DNA of 64,000 bases from Caballeronia sordidicola. GTDB lineage: Bacteria; Pseudomonadota; Gammaproteobacteria; Burkholderiales; Burkholderiaceae. The notes under the pieces are model-generated. The model saw only the letters and a program-made list of their open reading frames with translations. It had not been told where the DNA came from and made no database searches. Positions 53,579 through 62,793 of the stretch are shown piece after piece (the first letter of the stretch is position 1; each line of letters opens with the position of its first letter). The translations under genes were made by a program, and so were the position numbers. The DNA is taken from contig NZ_MTHB01000198.1 of the NCBI RefSeq assembly GCF_002220365.1, forward strand, positions 1-64,000, given 5' to 3'.

Positions 53579-54381
53579 TTGGCGCGCTCCATTTCCACGG
53601 GACGTTGCTTTGGACTTTGTGCGCGGCCTTGCGTGGAATCCGTGGAGTTTTTCGCACGCATCGACAGCAGCATGCCCACCGCCACCCCCACCACGACCGC
53701 CGCAAGCAAGCCGAGCTTGTACGGCCAGTCGTTCCACGCAAACGACAGCACTCCGGCTGCCAGCGCCGCCGCCACAAAACGCAACGCAACAAGCTGCGGC
53801 ACGATGATCGCAATGAAGGTGGCGACCATCGCGAAGTCGAGTCCCTTCGACTGAAGACCCGGAAACGCCGAACCGAACAGCAGTCCGGCGACGGTCCATA
53901 TCTGCCAGTTCACATACATGGATACGCCGGAGCCAAGGAAGTAATACGGCCCGGTTTCACCCGGTGCACGCCGCTGATAATGCGCGTACGAGACGGCAAA
54001 GACTTCATCGGTCATGAACGCGCCGAGCGTCCAGCGCCAGCGCGCAGGCAAGTGCGCGACGTAGGGCGCAAGCGTTGCGGAGTACAGGACATGACGCAGG
54101 TTGACAATGAACGTGGTTGCCCAGATCACGGCAAAACTCGCGTGGCCGGCAATCAGCCCGAGCGCGATAAATTGCGCCGAGCCGGCAAATACTGCAAGCG
54201 ACATGAACTGCACCGACCACGCATGCAGCGGACCGGTGGCGGCGAGCGTGCCGAAGATCACGCCGAATGGCGCGGCGCCGACCATCATGGGAATGGTGTC
54301 GCGTGCGCCCGCGCCGAATTCGGCGAAGTTACCCGGTTGATGGACCTGACGGTCCTGACGGTCCTGATGCGTTGAGTTCAA
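53575..54381 (-). CDS. azlC: AzlC-family branched-chain amino-acid exporter subunit
   Basis: The 268-residue protein has about seven helices and AzlC segments: IPMMVGAAPFGVIFGTLA, VFAGSAQFIALGLI, NLRHVLYSATLAPY and TDEVFAVSYAHY. With AzlD it forms an exporter that relieves excess valine, leucine or isoleucine. A DRQDRQ repeat is present at the N-terminus. It follows an AraC-family gene by 103 bases on the same strand, which may regulate it. Confidence 0.87.
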   Translation of the reverse strand: MNSTHQDRQDRQVHQPGNFAEFGAGARDTIPMMVGAAPFGVIFGTLAATGPLHAWSVQFMSLAVFAGSAQFIALGLIAGHASFAVIWATTFIVNLRHVLYSATLAPYVAHLPARWRWTLGAFMTDEVFAVSYAHYQRRAPGETGPYYFLGSGVSMYVNWQIWTVAGLLFGSAFPGLQSKGLDFAMVATFIAIIVPQLVALRFVAAALAAGVLSFAWNDWPYKLGLLAAVVVGVAVGMLLSMRAKNSTDSTQGRAQSPKQRPVEMERAK

Positions 54382-54484
54382 TGTCTCCTCCGTTGATAGC
54401 GAGGATAGGACGCGCCGCGTTCATGCGCTTGTACGTTCTTGCGGTCCGGTTACATCGACGATATACGGTGCGCTATTGCTAACT

Positions 54485-55306
54485 TTAACGCCAGCGTCCG
54501 GGCGACACGCCGAAGGTCTTTTTAAAGTGCCGCGTGAAATGGCTTTGGTCGGTGAAACCGCTTGCCGCCGCCACGTCCGTTACCGGAACGCCCGCACGCA
54601 AGGCATCGAGCGCGCGATTGACACGCATCTGGTTGCGCCACGCGTGAGGAGCGAGCCCGGTCTCGCGGGTGAACAGGCGCGCGGCGTGAAAAGTCGAGAG
54701 CCCCACCGTCTGCGCCAGTTCGGCAAGCGATAGCGGCTGAGTCAGGTCATCCGTCAGGCGGGCTTTCATCGTGTTCACACGCGTGATGTCCTGACGCATG
54801 CGCTGTACCGGCGGTCGTTGTCCGGCGTGACGTGCAAGCAGCGTGGATACCGCGTCGAGCAACGCATGTTCCGCCCCGAGCGGATCCAGGTTGGCTTCCA
54901 TTGCCTGATGCGCAATCTGCACGCGTTGTGCGAGATCGGCGTCGCGAATGACGTCGGCGCAGAACCATGGCATTGGCTGGGCGCGGCCGGCCACTTCGTC
55001 GGCGACAGACTGCACGAAATCGACCGGCAGATAAAACACGCGATACCGCCAGCCCAAATCCACCGCCCGCGCGCCGGTATGCAGTTCGCCCGGATTGATG
55101 ACCGGCACCGAACCCGCCTCGGCCACGAAGTTCGATCCGCGATAGTCGTACTGCTCCGCGCCCGCTTCGATGACGGGAACGGTGTAAGCATCGTGCCAGT
55201 GGGGCGTGAAGGAATGATCGTAATACTCGGCCGTGAGCATCTCCGCGCCAGGCACAAGCGGCGAGCGCCAATAGCGCGCGGAATTGCTGAAACGGGAGGC
55301 GGTCAT
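54485..55306 (-). CDS. AraC-family regulator next to AzlCD
   Basis: The 273-residue protein has an N-terminal cupin-like AraC-binding domain (HDAYTVPVIEAGAEQYDYRG, INPGELHTG) and a C-terminal double helix-turn-helix (LSLAELAQTVGLSTFHAARL ... VAAASGFTDQSHFTRHFKKTF). Such AraC proteins upstream of azlCD usually activate the exporter. Promoter sites were not identified. Confidence 0.87.
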   Translation of the reverse strand: MTASRFSNSARYWRSPLVPGAEMLTAEYYDHSFTPHWHDAYTVPVIEAGAEQYDYRGSNFVAEAGSVPVINPGELHTGARAVDLGWRYRVFYLPVDFVQSVADEVAGRAQPMPWFCADVIRDADLAQRVQIAHQAMEANLDPLGAEHALLDAVSTLLARHAGQRPPVQRMRQDITRVNTMKARLTDDLTQPLSLAELAQTVGLSTFHAARLFTRETGLAPHAWRNQMRVNRALDALRAGVPVTDVAAASGFTDQSHFTRHFKKTFGVSPGRWR

Positions 55307-55410
55307 GACTTTGCGATGCCGTGGGCGGAAACCGCAAGTTTAGCCCGGGTCGCGTTTTCAGCGAATTTTGAATAACCCGCCGGTTTTTCCTGTGGCAGAA
55401 AGCGTCTCGA

Positions 55411-56484
55411 TCAGACAGCGGCGGGAGATGTCTTGGTCTTGATGAAACTCGTCAGCTTCCTCCTGAGTTCCTGATCCGCTCGCGCGAGCAGCAAAGCCAG
55501 CACGATCGAGATGCCCGCCACCACCAGCGTCTGGACGATCGGGTTGAGCACCCGGATATCGAACGACTCGAACACCAGCCGATAGATCGGGAAATGAATC
55601 ACGTAGAGCGGATACGAGAGCTCGCCCAGCACCTTGCAAATCCCCTTGCCGATGCCCTCAATGGACACTGAGCACAGCAACGCGACCGACAACGGCACGA
55701 GCGTCAGCGAGTTGACGAATGCCACCTTGGGACTGCCGATGGCGAAGCACGCCAGCGCCGCGATCGTGACAGTTGCGGTAAAAACCGGGTGCGCCCTTTT
55801 ATATTGGAGCCCCATCGAAAAGATGAAAACCCCGGCGAAGAATTCAGCAATAACGCGCGGAAATCCAAGCAGAAAACTCTCCGCCCGCCAGCCTGGATTG
55901 ATTTGCCGAAAGATTACGGTGCAAGCAATAAACGCGATGAATGCGAGTATCGAATATTTGGCACTCGGGAGTTTGCGAAACTTGTACAGATAAGCGGCAA
56001 ATACAACGTTGACAAATAACTCGAAGAATAATGACCACGATGGATCGTTCAACGGAAAGGTCGCGCCTACGATCGCGTCCGTGCCAAAAGGCCAGCCGAT
56101 ATTATTAAAGTACGGCAGCCAGGCCGCGCCCAGCACGGTGGCTGTCGCGAGCTGCGTGCCGGATATTTGCGGCGTGCCGGTTTTTGCCATCGACAGCAAC
56201 ACGGCGCACACGCCGAGCGCCAGCCCCAGGAGGTAGAGGGGCGCGAGCCGGACGAGCCGCACGAAGGCGAACTCGCGAAACGACATGCCGTTCAGGATCT
56301 TCTTGCTGTAGCTGTGCGCGATTACGAAGCCGGACAGCACGAAGAACAGGTCGACTGCGACCCATGCTCCGCCGAACCAGTCCCAACCCGTGTGCTGCGT
56401 GTAGTGGTGAAGCATGACGGCGATTGCAGCAACACCTCTCAAGCCGTCAAGCAAATCGAACCGGGTGGACTTTATGGCGTTCAT
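55411..56484 (-). CDS. Acyltransferase 3 (OafA/YrhL) family membrane protein
   Basis: The 357-residue protein has about ten helices and family motifs LDGLRGVAAIAVMLHHY (catalytic His region) and ALFFVLSGFVIAHSY-like VDLFFVLSGFVIAHSYSKKI. It acetylates or acylates sugars of surface polysaccharides or LPS. It is monocistronic. Confidence 0.88.
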   Translation of the reverse strand: MNAIKSTRFDLLDGLRGVAAIAVMLHHYTQHTGWDWFGGAWVAVDLFFVLSGFVIAHSYSKKILNGMSFREFAFVRLVRLAPLYLLGLALGVCAVLLSMAKTGTPQISGTQLATATVLGAAWLPYFNNIGWPFGTDAIVGATFPLNDPSWSLFFELFVNVVFAAYLYKFRKLPSAKYSILAFIAFIACTVIFRQINPGWRAESFLLGFPRVIAEFFAGVFIFSMGLQYKRAHPVFTATVTIAALACFAIGSPKVAFVNSLTLVPLSVALLCSVSIEGIGKGICKVLGELSYPLYVIHFPIYRLVFESFDIRVLNPIVQTLVVAGISIVLALLLARADQELRRKLTSFIKTKTSPAAV

Positions 56485-56791
56485 AGTGGCGGACCGTCAT
56501 TATCGAACGCTCAGTGTAGGGTGGAAAAAACGCAATCCGGACGCGGAAAAATATCCCTTTGAGGTGCCAGGTCGAGAAAATATTAGAAAATAATTCGAAA
56601 GAATTTTTGTGGGCGAGAAATATCAAGGGTGAAATGCGCAGCCACGGACCTATTAGTTAACGAGCGACCCGAATTCGCGGCGTTATCGGAAAAGCAAGAC
56701 GACTGATATTCCAGACCAGGAAAAAACGACTCTCCGGAGATTCGACCAGACTCCATGGCTCAGCAAAATCGACCTAAATTCCCGCAGCCCG
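56485..56791. other. AT-rich intergenic region, no gene seen
   Basis: About 300 bases, more AT-rich than its surroundings, with runs such as AATATTAGAAAATAATTCG. It should contain the acyltransferase promoter. No gene. Confidence 0.45.
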
Positions 56792-57163
56792 CTAATGCCC
56801 AAGCGTTGCGCTCAGGTGGAGTTCATCTGCCACTTTCTTTAGTCGCTTGTCGCGCGTCCAGATGGTAACGCCGGGACATAAGCGCGCGGACGCCAACAGC
56901 GACGTGTCGACATATCCGATCCCACGATTAAATAAACTTTCGCATTTTATTAGGTAAAACGTCTCCTCCGGCGTTGCAGTTGGCACGCTCGGTAGATCAA
57001 GCAACGCGCCAAGCACGACGTCGCGATCGCGCAAACTGCCGAGCGATATTTCTCCAATCACATAGGGATGCGCCAGCACGCGCGCGTCGGCAAGCAGGCT
57101 AGCGAGCATAGGATCAGAAGCGTTGATGTGGTCGATCCAGACTGACGTGTCGACGAGAATCAT
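56792..57163 (-). CDS. vapC: VapC-type PIN-domain toxin
   Basis: The 123-residue PIN-domain protein starts MILVDTSVWIDHI with the first catalytic Asp, has a central Glu in YVIGEISLG, and ends with DTSLLASARLCPG and TIWTRDKRLKKVA (further acidic ligands). VapC toxins cleave RNA, often tRNA or rRNA. Its start overlaps the antitoxin stop by four bases. Confidence 0.9.
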   Translation of the reverse strand: MILVDTSVWIDHINASDPMLASLLADARVLAHPYVIGEISLGSLRDRDVVLGALLDLPSVPTATPEETFYLIKCESLFNRGIGYVDTSLLASARLCPGVTIWTRDKRLKKVADELHLSATLGH

Positions 57164-57357
57164 TCGACGTCCTGCCGGCGACGCGGCGCCCCCTTGATAC
57201 CCGGTTGGCTACCTCCAAGATTCGCGAGTCGTTTCGCGGCTTCACGTTGGATCAAAGCCTTGAGCGCTTCGCGCACAAGCGCCGTTTTTTCCTCCAGTCC
57301 CGTATAGGCTTGGGCCTTGGCGATCAAATCGTCATCGAGGGCGATGGTAGTACGCAT
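57160..57357 (-). CDS. vapB: VapB-type antitoxin
   Basis: The 65-residue protein begins with a ribbon-helix-helix of the type MRTTIALDDDLIAKAQ, followed by VREALKALIQREAAKRLA and a basic tail that should bind VapC. The ribosome binding site GGAGG lies 6 bases before the ATG. It neutralises the toxin and represses the operon. Confidence 0.88.
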   Translation of the reverse strand: MRTTIALDDDLIAKAQAYTGLEEKTALVREALKALIQREAAKRLANLGGSQPGIKGAPRRRQDVE

Positions 57358-57733
57358 GAGAACCTCCGATCAGTTAACGCACCAATTTTAGCATCGTTTA
57401 ATGCGAAATTACGTGCACACTTGTCATTCTGAAATATACCGCAGGGCAGTTGCCGTGAATTCACTTCGCCGACGGCCTCGATACCTATCCGGGTCAAGGT
57501 CACCTTGAGCGCTTGAGGGCGCCTGCGGCGCGCACTTGTTTGCCGCCTCATCGGGAAGTCGGTTGCGCCGCCTGCTCCGTCGCATCGCCGAGCGCGTGAA
57601 TTTTGAATCGTTTAGAAAACAAAAGACTTGCTAATAGACTTTGCGAAGTCGCGAGTCAGACGCTTCCGCCTGCCCTTCAGCCAGTAAACAAACGTTTCAA
57701 CGTAGACAGACCACACCACGTTTCAGGGGAAAC
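57358..57733. other. Divergent region between vapB and a binding protein gene
   Basis: About 375 bases holding both promoters. I see no gene; the AT-rich part near 57600-57630 is a likely promoter for the binding protein. Confidence 0.45.
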
Positions 57734-58546
57734 ATGAAAACTTCAAAGCTGTTGATGACGCTTGGCGTAGTCGCGCTCAGTGTGTTCGCACGTTTGACGC
57801 CGGTCCACGCGGAAGCACTGGATGACATCGAAAAACGTGGTGTGCTGCGCGTGGCCGTACCGCAGGACTTTGCGCCGTTCGGATCGGTCGGTCCGAGCAT
57901 GCAACTGGAAGGGCTTGATATCGACGTGTCCGGGCTGCTTGCGAAAAAACTCGGCGCCAAGCTGGAACTGGTGCCCGTCACGAGCGCAAACCGCATTCCG
58001 TACCTCCAGACGAACAAGGTCGACCTGGTCATCTCAACCCTTGGCCGCGATGCGGAGCGCGACAAGGTCATCGACTTCTCGCAGTCATATTCGCCTTATA
58101 ACAATAGCGTGTACGGTCCCGCGAATATGAAAATTGACGGCCCGGCGGACATGGCCGGGAAGACGGTGGGTGTCGCTCGCGGTACCTTCGAAGACCTGAT
58201 GCTGACGAAAAGCGTGCCGCCGTCCACCACCATCAAGCGCTTCGAGGACAACAGCGGCATGATCTCCGCCTACCTCGCGGGTCAGGTGCCGCTGGTGGGC
58301 ACGGGCGACTTCGTGGCTAACAAGATTGCCGCGACCTTGCCCGCGTCGGCGCCGACTAAACCCGCGCTCAAGTATGTGATTCATGAGTCGGCATGTCATG
58401 TCGGGCTGAACAAGAACGAGCCGAAGCTGATGGCAAAGGTCGATGCAATCCTGACTGAAGCGAAGAAAGACGGCGAGTTGAACGGTATCGTGGAGAAGTG
58501 GCTGCATGTGCCATTGCCGCAAAAGATGGCGCAGAGTACCGATTGA
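57734..58546 (+). CDS. Periplasmic amino-acid-type binding protein (SBP_bac_3), orphan
   Basis: The 270-residue protein has a signal peptide (MKTSKLLMTLGVVALSVFA..., cleavage near VHA-EAL) and the SBP_bac_3 fold: VLRVAVPQDFAPFGSVGPSM, KVDLVISTLGRDAERDKVID, AGKTVGVARGTFEDL. No transporter genes lie beside it; a RidA gene follows after 105 bases. It closely resembles the orphan binding protein at 28654. Confidence 0.85.
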   Translation: MKTSKLLMTLGVVALSVFARLTPVHAEALDDIEKRGVLRVAVPQDFAPFGSVGPSMQLEGLDIDVSGLLAKKLGAKLELVPVTSANRIPYLQTNKVDLVISTLGRDAERDKVIDFSQSYSPYNNSVYGPANMKIDGPADMAGKTVGVARGTFEDLMLTKSVPPSTTIKRFEDNSGMISAYLAGQVPLVGTGDFVANKIAATLPASAPTKPALKYVIHESACHVGLNKNEPKLMAKVDAILTEAKKDGELNGIVEKWLHVPLPQKMAQSTD

Positions 58547-58651
58547 GCTTGTTGCGGACCTGGCCTTGACCGGCAGGTTGCCAAGCGCCGGACATCACGC
58601 GGAAATGAAAGAACGGACATACTTGCTCTTTCTCACGAACGTTTGGTTGCC

Positions 58652-59113
58652 ATGGACAACGACATTCAAAACCGCCTCACGCAGCTTGGCCTCCAATTGC
58701 CTGCACCAATCAATCCGCTCGGATCCTACCGGACCACGGTGACCTTCGGCGACCAGCTCTTCGTCTCGGGCCTTGGGCCTTTCAAGGACGGCAAGCCGGT
58801 AGTGGGAATCGTGGGAACCGACCTCTCGATCGCTGACGCGCAGGAGGCGGCGCAGCGGACCATGCTGCTGATTCTTGCTTGTGTGGAAGAGGCGTGCGGG
58901 CTGGAGAATATCGAGCGTTGCGCGCGCCTGACCGTTTATGTTCGCGCGGAGAGCGGCTTCACGGCGCACCCGAAGGTGGCGGATGGTGCGAGTGATTTGC
59001 TGCTTGCGCTGTTTGGTCCAGACCGGTTGCCTGCGCGGAGTGCCATCGGCGTTTTTACCTTGCCAATGGGCATTCCCGTGGAAATCGACAGCGTGTTTCA
59101 GCTCAAGCGATAA
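58652..59113 (+). CDS. RidA-family protein (YjgF/UK114)
   Basis: The 153-residue RidA homologue has TVTFGDQLFVSGLGPFKDGK and ARSAIGVFTLPMGIPVEIDS. It follows the binding protein and probably hydrolyses enamine/imine products of the imported compound's metabolism. ATG 58652 is used; the frame shown from TTG 58643 is unlikely. It is a second RidA of the window, not a close copy of the one at 50705. Confidence 0.85.
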   Translation: MDNDIQNRLTQLGLQLPAPINPLGSYRTTVTFGDQLFVSGLGPFKDGKPVVGIVGTDLSIADAQEAAQRTMLLILACVEEACGLENIERCARLTVYVRAESGFTAHPKVADGASDLLLALFGPDRLPARSAIGVFTLPMGIPVEIDSVFQLKR

Positions 59114-59224
59114 CACCGACAGCTTAGTTCGTTCGCACCCGGGTTGGGGTTAAAGGGCGGTTCTGGTCGAGCTAACAGCATCAAGCCGACCAGCTACACC
59201 CACTCCCCGCGCCAGCCAACGTCA

Positions 59225-60826
59225 TCAAATAGACTTCTGAAACGGCGCTCCGGAATGCTCGCGCAGCTCATTAAAAACGATCTTCGGCCAAGCCTTCTTC
59301 GCGACATCGATTTCCGATACATGCGAAGCGAGATACGTCGGCGCATTCGACGCATCCAGTGCAATGCGGGCCGAATAGGCATCGGTAAAGCGGCGCAATT
59401 CAGCGGCGTCGTCGCACGTAACCCATCGCGACATGCGATACCGCGCCGGCATGATCCGCACATCGACTTTATATTCCGCCGATAACCGGTGCGACACCAC
59501 TTCAAACTGAAGCTGCCCGACAGCGCCCAGAATGGTCGACCCACCCAGTACCGGACGGAAGACCTGGATCGCGCCTTCATCGCCGAGTTGCCGCAGCGCT
59601 TCACCAAGCTGCTTGGCCCGGATCGGATCGACCACTTCCACCGTCTGGAAGATTTCCGGTGCGAAGAACGGCAAGCCGACGAACTGCAACAGTTCGCCTT
59701 CAGTCAACGTATCGCCGAGGCTCAGCGTGCCATGATTCGGAATGCCGATGATATCGCCCGGGAATGCTTCACTCACCGTCTCACGGCGTTGCGACAGGAA
59801 CGTCACCACGTTATTCGCACGGAATGTCTTGTTGGTACGCGTTACTTTCAGCGCCATGCCGCGCTCGAAATGTCCCGAGCACACGCGAATAAACGCCACG
59901 CGGTCGCGGTGCGCCAGATCCATGTTCGCCTGCACCTTGAACACCACGCCGGTAAAACGCGGCTCCTCCGGCAGCACCGGACGTTGCACGGACATGCGCA
60001 TGGACGGCGGCGGCGCGAGCTCGACGAGTGCGTCGAGAATCTCTTTCACGCCGAAGTTGTTGATCGCCGATCCAAACAACACCGGCGACTGTTCGCCTGC
60101 CAGAAACGCAGCGCGATCAAACGCGGGCGTGGCGCCGGTGATCAAGTCGATTTCTTCTTTCGCACGCGCCCAGCTCGGGCCGAAACGACGCTCGCCGTCG
60201 GCGTCGTCGAGCGCACGCACGGTTTCCACCGCGCCGCCAGCGGTATCTTGACCAGCGCGGAATACTCGCACCTGATCGTGCGCGATGTCGTAGACGCCCT
60301 GGAATTCCTTGCCCATGCCAATAGGCCAGGTGAACGGCACAGCCGCCACGCCCAGGTGCTGTTCAATTTCATCAAGCAAATCGAGCGGTTGACGCACTTC
60401 CCGGTCGAGCTTGTTGATGAACGTGAGGATTGGCGTACGGCGGCTGCGGCAGACTTCGAGCAGCTTGAGCGTCTGCGCTTCAACGCCGTTGGCGCCGTCG
60501 ATCACCATCACGGCGGCATCCACCGCCGTCAGCACGCGATACGTATCTTCGGAGAAGTCTTCGTGTCCTGGCGTATCGAGCAGGTTGATGACGCAATCGC
60601 CGTATTCGAACTGCATGACCGAGCTCGCGACCGAAATGCCGCGCTGCTTTTCGATTTCCATCCAGTCCGAGGTCGCATAGCGGCTGCTCTTGCGCCCCTT
60701 CACGGTGCCTGCAATCTGGATCGCGCCCGAAAACAGCAGCAGTTTTTCGGTCAGCGTGGTCTTGCCCGCGTCAGGGTGGGAAATGACCGCGAAGGTGCGG
60801 CGCCGTTTGAGTTCGGAGAGTGACAT
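59225..60826 (-). CDS. prfC: Peptide chain release factor 3
   Basis: The 533-residue GTPase has AVISHPDAGKTTLTEK (P-loop), DTPGHEDFSEDTYR, FINKLDRE and the domain order of RF3, including the MEIEKQRGISVASSVM switch region. RF3 recycles RF1/RF2 off the ribosome after peptide release. The start is ATG 60826, giving the usual MSLSELKRRRTFAVI N-terminus. Housekeeping gene in an accessory-looking area. Confidence 0.95.
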   Translation of the reverse strand: MSLSELKRRRTFAVISHPDAGKTTLTEKLLLFSGAIQIAGTVKGRKSSRYATSDWMEIEKQRGISVASSVMQFEYGDCVINLLDTPGHEDFSEDTYRVLTAVDAAVMVIDGANGVEAQTLKLLEVCRSRRTPILTFINKLDREVRQPLDLLDEIEQHLGVAAVPFTWPIGMGKEFQGVYDIAHDQVRVFRAGQDTAGGAVETVRALDDADGERRFGPSWARAKEEIDLITGATPAFDRAAFLAGEQSPVLFGSAINNFGVKEILDALVELAPPPSMRMSVQRPVLPEEPRFTGVVFKVQANMDLAHRDRVAFIRVCSGHFERGMALKVTRTNKTFRANNVVTFLSQRRETVSEAFPGDIIGIPNHGTLSLGDTLTEGELLQFVGLPFFAPEIFQTVEVVDPIRAKQLGEALRQLGDEGAIQVFRPVLGGSTILGAVGQLQFEVVSHRLSAEYKVDVRIMPARYRMSRWVTCDDAAELRRFTDAYSARIALDASNAPTYLASHVSEIDVAKKAWPKIVFNELREHSGAPFQKSI

Positions 60827-60971
60827 CAGTACTGGAAAGAGCTGTGGGGTTAAGCATTCGGGCGGTGGGTGGCCCGAAAAATGGCCCGAAAAAGCCGCGT
60901 GGTGTGGATGATACACGAGGGGGGGTGTGCTCGTGCCGGGGACGGCTTGCCAGTACAAACCAAACGGAAAC

Positions 60972-60998
60972 GAAAAAAGCCCCGGTTGGATCGGGGCT
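60972..60998 (-). terminator. Rho-independent terminator after the His-rich peptide gene
   Basis: AGCCCCG and CGGGGCT pair around a 7-base loop; on the minus strand the hairpin is followed by TTTTTT. It lies about 45 bases past the stop of the gene at 61044 and upstream of prfC. Confidence 0.85.
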
Positions 60999-61043
60999 CT
61001 TCTCGAAAACGCTACAACTTAAAGCTGATAAAGCTCAACAAGC

Positions 61044-61262
61044 TTAGGGCTTGGCTGCCGACGACGGGATTGCCGTAGCCGATGCTGCGTGCTTGTGATG
61101 CTTCTTGTGATGATGCTTCTTGTGCGTGGCGCTAGCCGGTGCTGCATCGGCAGCCGTCGCAGCCGGAGCAACGGCAGGTGCCGGAGCCGGTGCCGAAGCT
61201 TGTGCGAATGCGCCAGCGGAGAACAAAGCGACGAGCGTCGCGGCAACGAGTTGCTTTTTCAT
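61044..61262 (-). CDS. Small secreted Ala- and His/Lys-rich protein
   Basis: The 72-residue protein has a clear signal peptide (MKKQLVAATLVALFSAGAFA, cleavage near AQA) and a mature part of Ala/Pro repeats followed by HKKHHHKKHHKHA. His-rich periplasmic peptides may bind metal ions, but no function is known to me. ATG 61262 is preferred over the long upstream frame. Its own terminator follows. Confidence 0.72.
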   Translation of the reverse strand: MKKQLVAATLVALFSAGAFAQASAPAPAPAVAPAATAADAAPASATHKKHHHKKHHKHAASATAIPSSAAKP

Positions 61263-61541
61263 GGCAATGAGATCCTTGAGGTTGATGTCGAGGTTGATAT
61301 CGACAACGCGGCGACGACGTCGCGTGTACCCGTTTAACGCCTCACTCGCGAAGTGTGTTGACACGAACTCAAAGAAAAACTGAGCGCAGCCACACAATTT
61401 TCCCGTGCAAAGAATTCCTTCGGTTAGCGCACAAAGTGGCACCCTGTCCCCCGTTTATGTCGCTGCATGAAATCAGCCGTCAACACATAACGTTGTTTAA
61501 CAATTGAGGGTGCCGTCGACTCGATCCGCGTTTCACAGCCT

Positions 61542-62789
61542 TCAAACCGGCGAGGTCGAATCTGCATCGGCGACGGCTACGGGCGTCTCGATCCTGCCTC
61601 GCTGCCCGAGCCAGATCCATACCATTCCTGCGAGCAGTGCGCAGACGGCCATCACACCGCTCATCGAAAAAATGCCGAGTACAGGAAACAGCAGCGCAAC
61701 GATTGAACTCGACGCCGCCCCGCACAGCATCTGTATAGATGTCAGCAGGCCGCCCGCCACGCCCGCCAACGCCGGAATGGGATCGAGCGCGCCGCGTGCG
61801 GCACTGGGCGCCGCGAGCCCGAAGCAAAAAGTGCTCGCCACGAGCAAGGGCATGATGGTGAGCAACGAAGCCTGATGCAACACGCTGAGCGCAATCAACC
61901 CGAGGGTCGCGGCGAGCGTCGTGCAAATAGCGGTGGCGAGAATGCGCCGCGATTCGAAACCGCGCGCGGCTATCAATCCGTTGAGCGTTGCACCCGCGAC
62001 AATACCCGCGCCGGTCATCGCGAACATAGCGGCATAGATGATCGGCCGGACATGCAGGACGTGCAGCAGCACGAGCGGCGAACCCGCCACGTACGCGAAC
62101 ATCCAGCCGAACCCGAAACCGTTGATAAGAATATGCCCCAGCACCACGCGATGTGTCAGCGCGTGCCGATATCCATCGCGCAGCCCGGACACGGCGAAGC
62201 TGCCGCTGCGCTGCGGCGCCGATTCCGTGAGGCCGGCCCACGTGGCAAGCGCGGCCAGCAGTCCGCAGACCGCCATGACGCCGTATATCCCGCGCCATTC
62301 AATCGCCGCCAGCAATCCAACGCCAATAGAGGGCGCAACAATCGGCGCGACGTTCGCGACCACGGTGATGGCCGCGAGCCGGTGCTGCATCGCGTTGCCT
62401 TCGAACAGGTCGCGGACGATCGCCAGCGCCACGGTCATCCCCGCGCCCGCCCCAATGCCCTGCACGAGTCGCGCGCCCAGCAATACGGCGATGCCCGGCG
62501 CCAGCGCCGAAACAATCCCACCCACGGTGAACAATGCAAGGCCGAGCAGCAGCGTAGGCTTGCGGCCCCGTGCGTCCGACAGTGGGCCGTAGACGATCGG
62601 GCCAACCGCGAAACCCGCCATGAAGAGACTCAGCGTAAGCCCGGCCTGACTCGCGCTCGCGTGCAACGTGTTTGCAATATTGCCAAGCGCGGGCAACGCC
62701 ATATCAATGGAAATGGGCGGCAATGCAGCCAGCGCGCCCAGGAAAACAGCGAACAGGACCGATTGCGGCGCGAGTCGCCAGCGTTGCAT
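61542..62789 (-). CDS. Bcr/CflA-family MFS exporter
   Basis: The 415-residue protein has about 12 helices: LGALAALPPISIDMALPAL (first helix), VYGPLSDARGRKPTLLLG (motif A) and ARLVQGIGAGAGMTVALAIV (helix 4). Relatives export bicyclomycin, chloramphenicol or other small molecules by proton antiport. It starts 4 bases after the stop of the quinone reductase gene, so the two are one operon. Confidence 0.88.
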   Translation of the reverse strand: MQRWRLAPQSVLFAVFLGALAALPPISIDMALPALGNIANTLHASASQAGLTLSLFMAGFAVGPIVYGPLSDARGRKPTLLLGLALFTVGGIVSALAPGIAVLLGARLVQGIGAGAGMTVALAIVRDLFEGNAMQHRLAAITVVANVAPIVAPSIGVGLLAAIEWRGIYGVMAVCGLLAALATWAGLTESAPQRSGSFAVSGLRDGYRHALTHRVVLGHILINGFGFGWMFAYVAGSPLVLLHVLHVRPIIYAAMFAMTGAGIVAGATLNGLIAARGFESRRILATAICTTLAATLGLIALSVLHQASLLTIMPLLVASTFCFGLAAPSAARGALDPIPALAGVAGGLLTSIQMLCGAASSSIVALLFPVLGIFSMSGVMAVCALLAGMVWIWLGQRGRIETPVAVADADSTSPV

Positions 62790-62793
62790 CGCG

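Noticed and set aside
59489-60823. 444-codon open frame antisense to prfC
   Set aside because: It lies entirely within the clear prfC gene on the other strand, its product is rich in Arg/His with no family motif, as expected of high-GC shadow frames.
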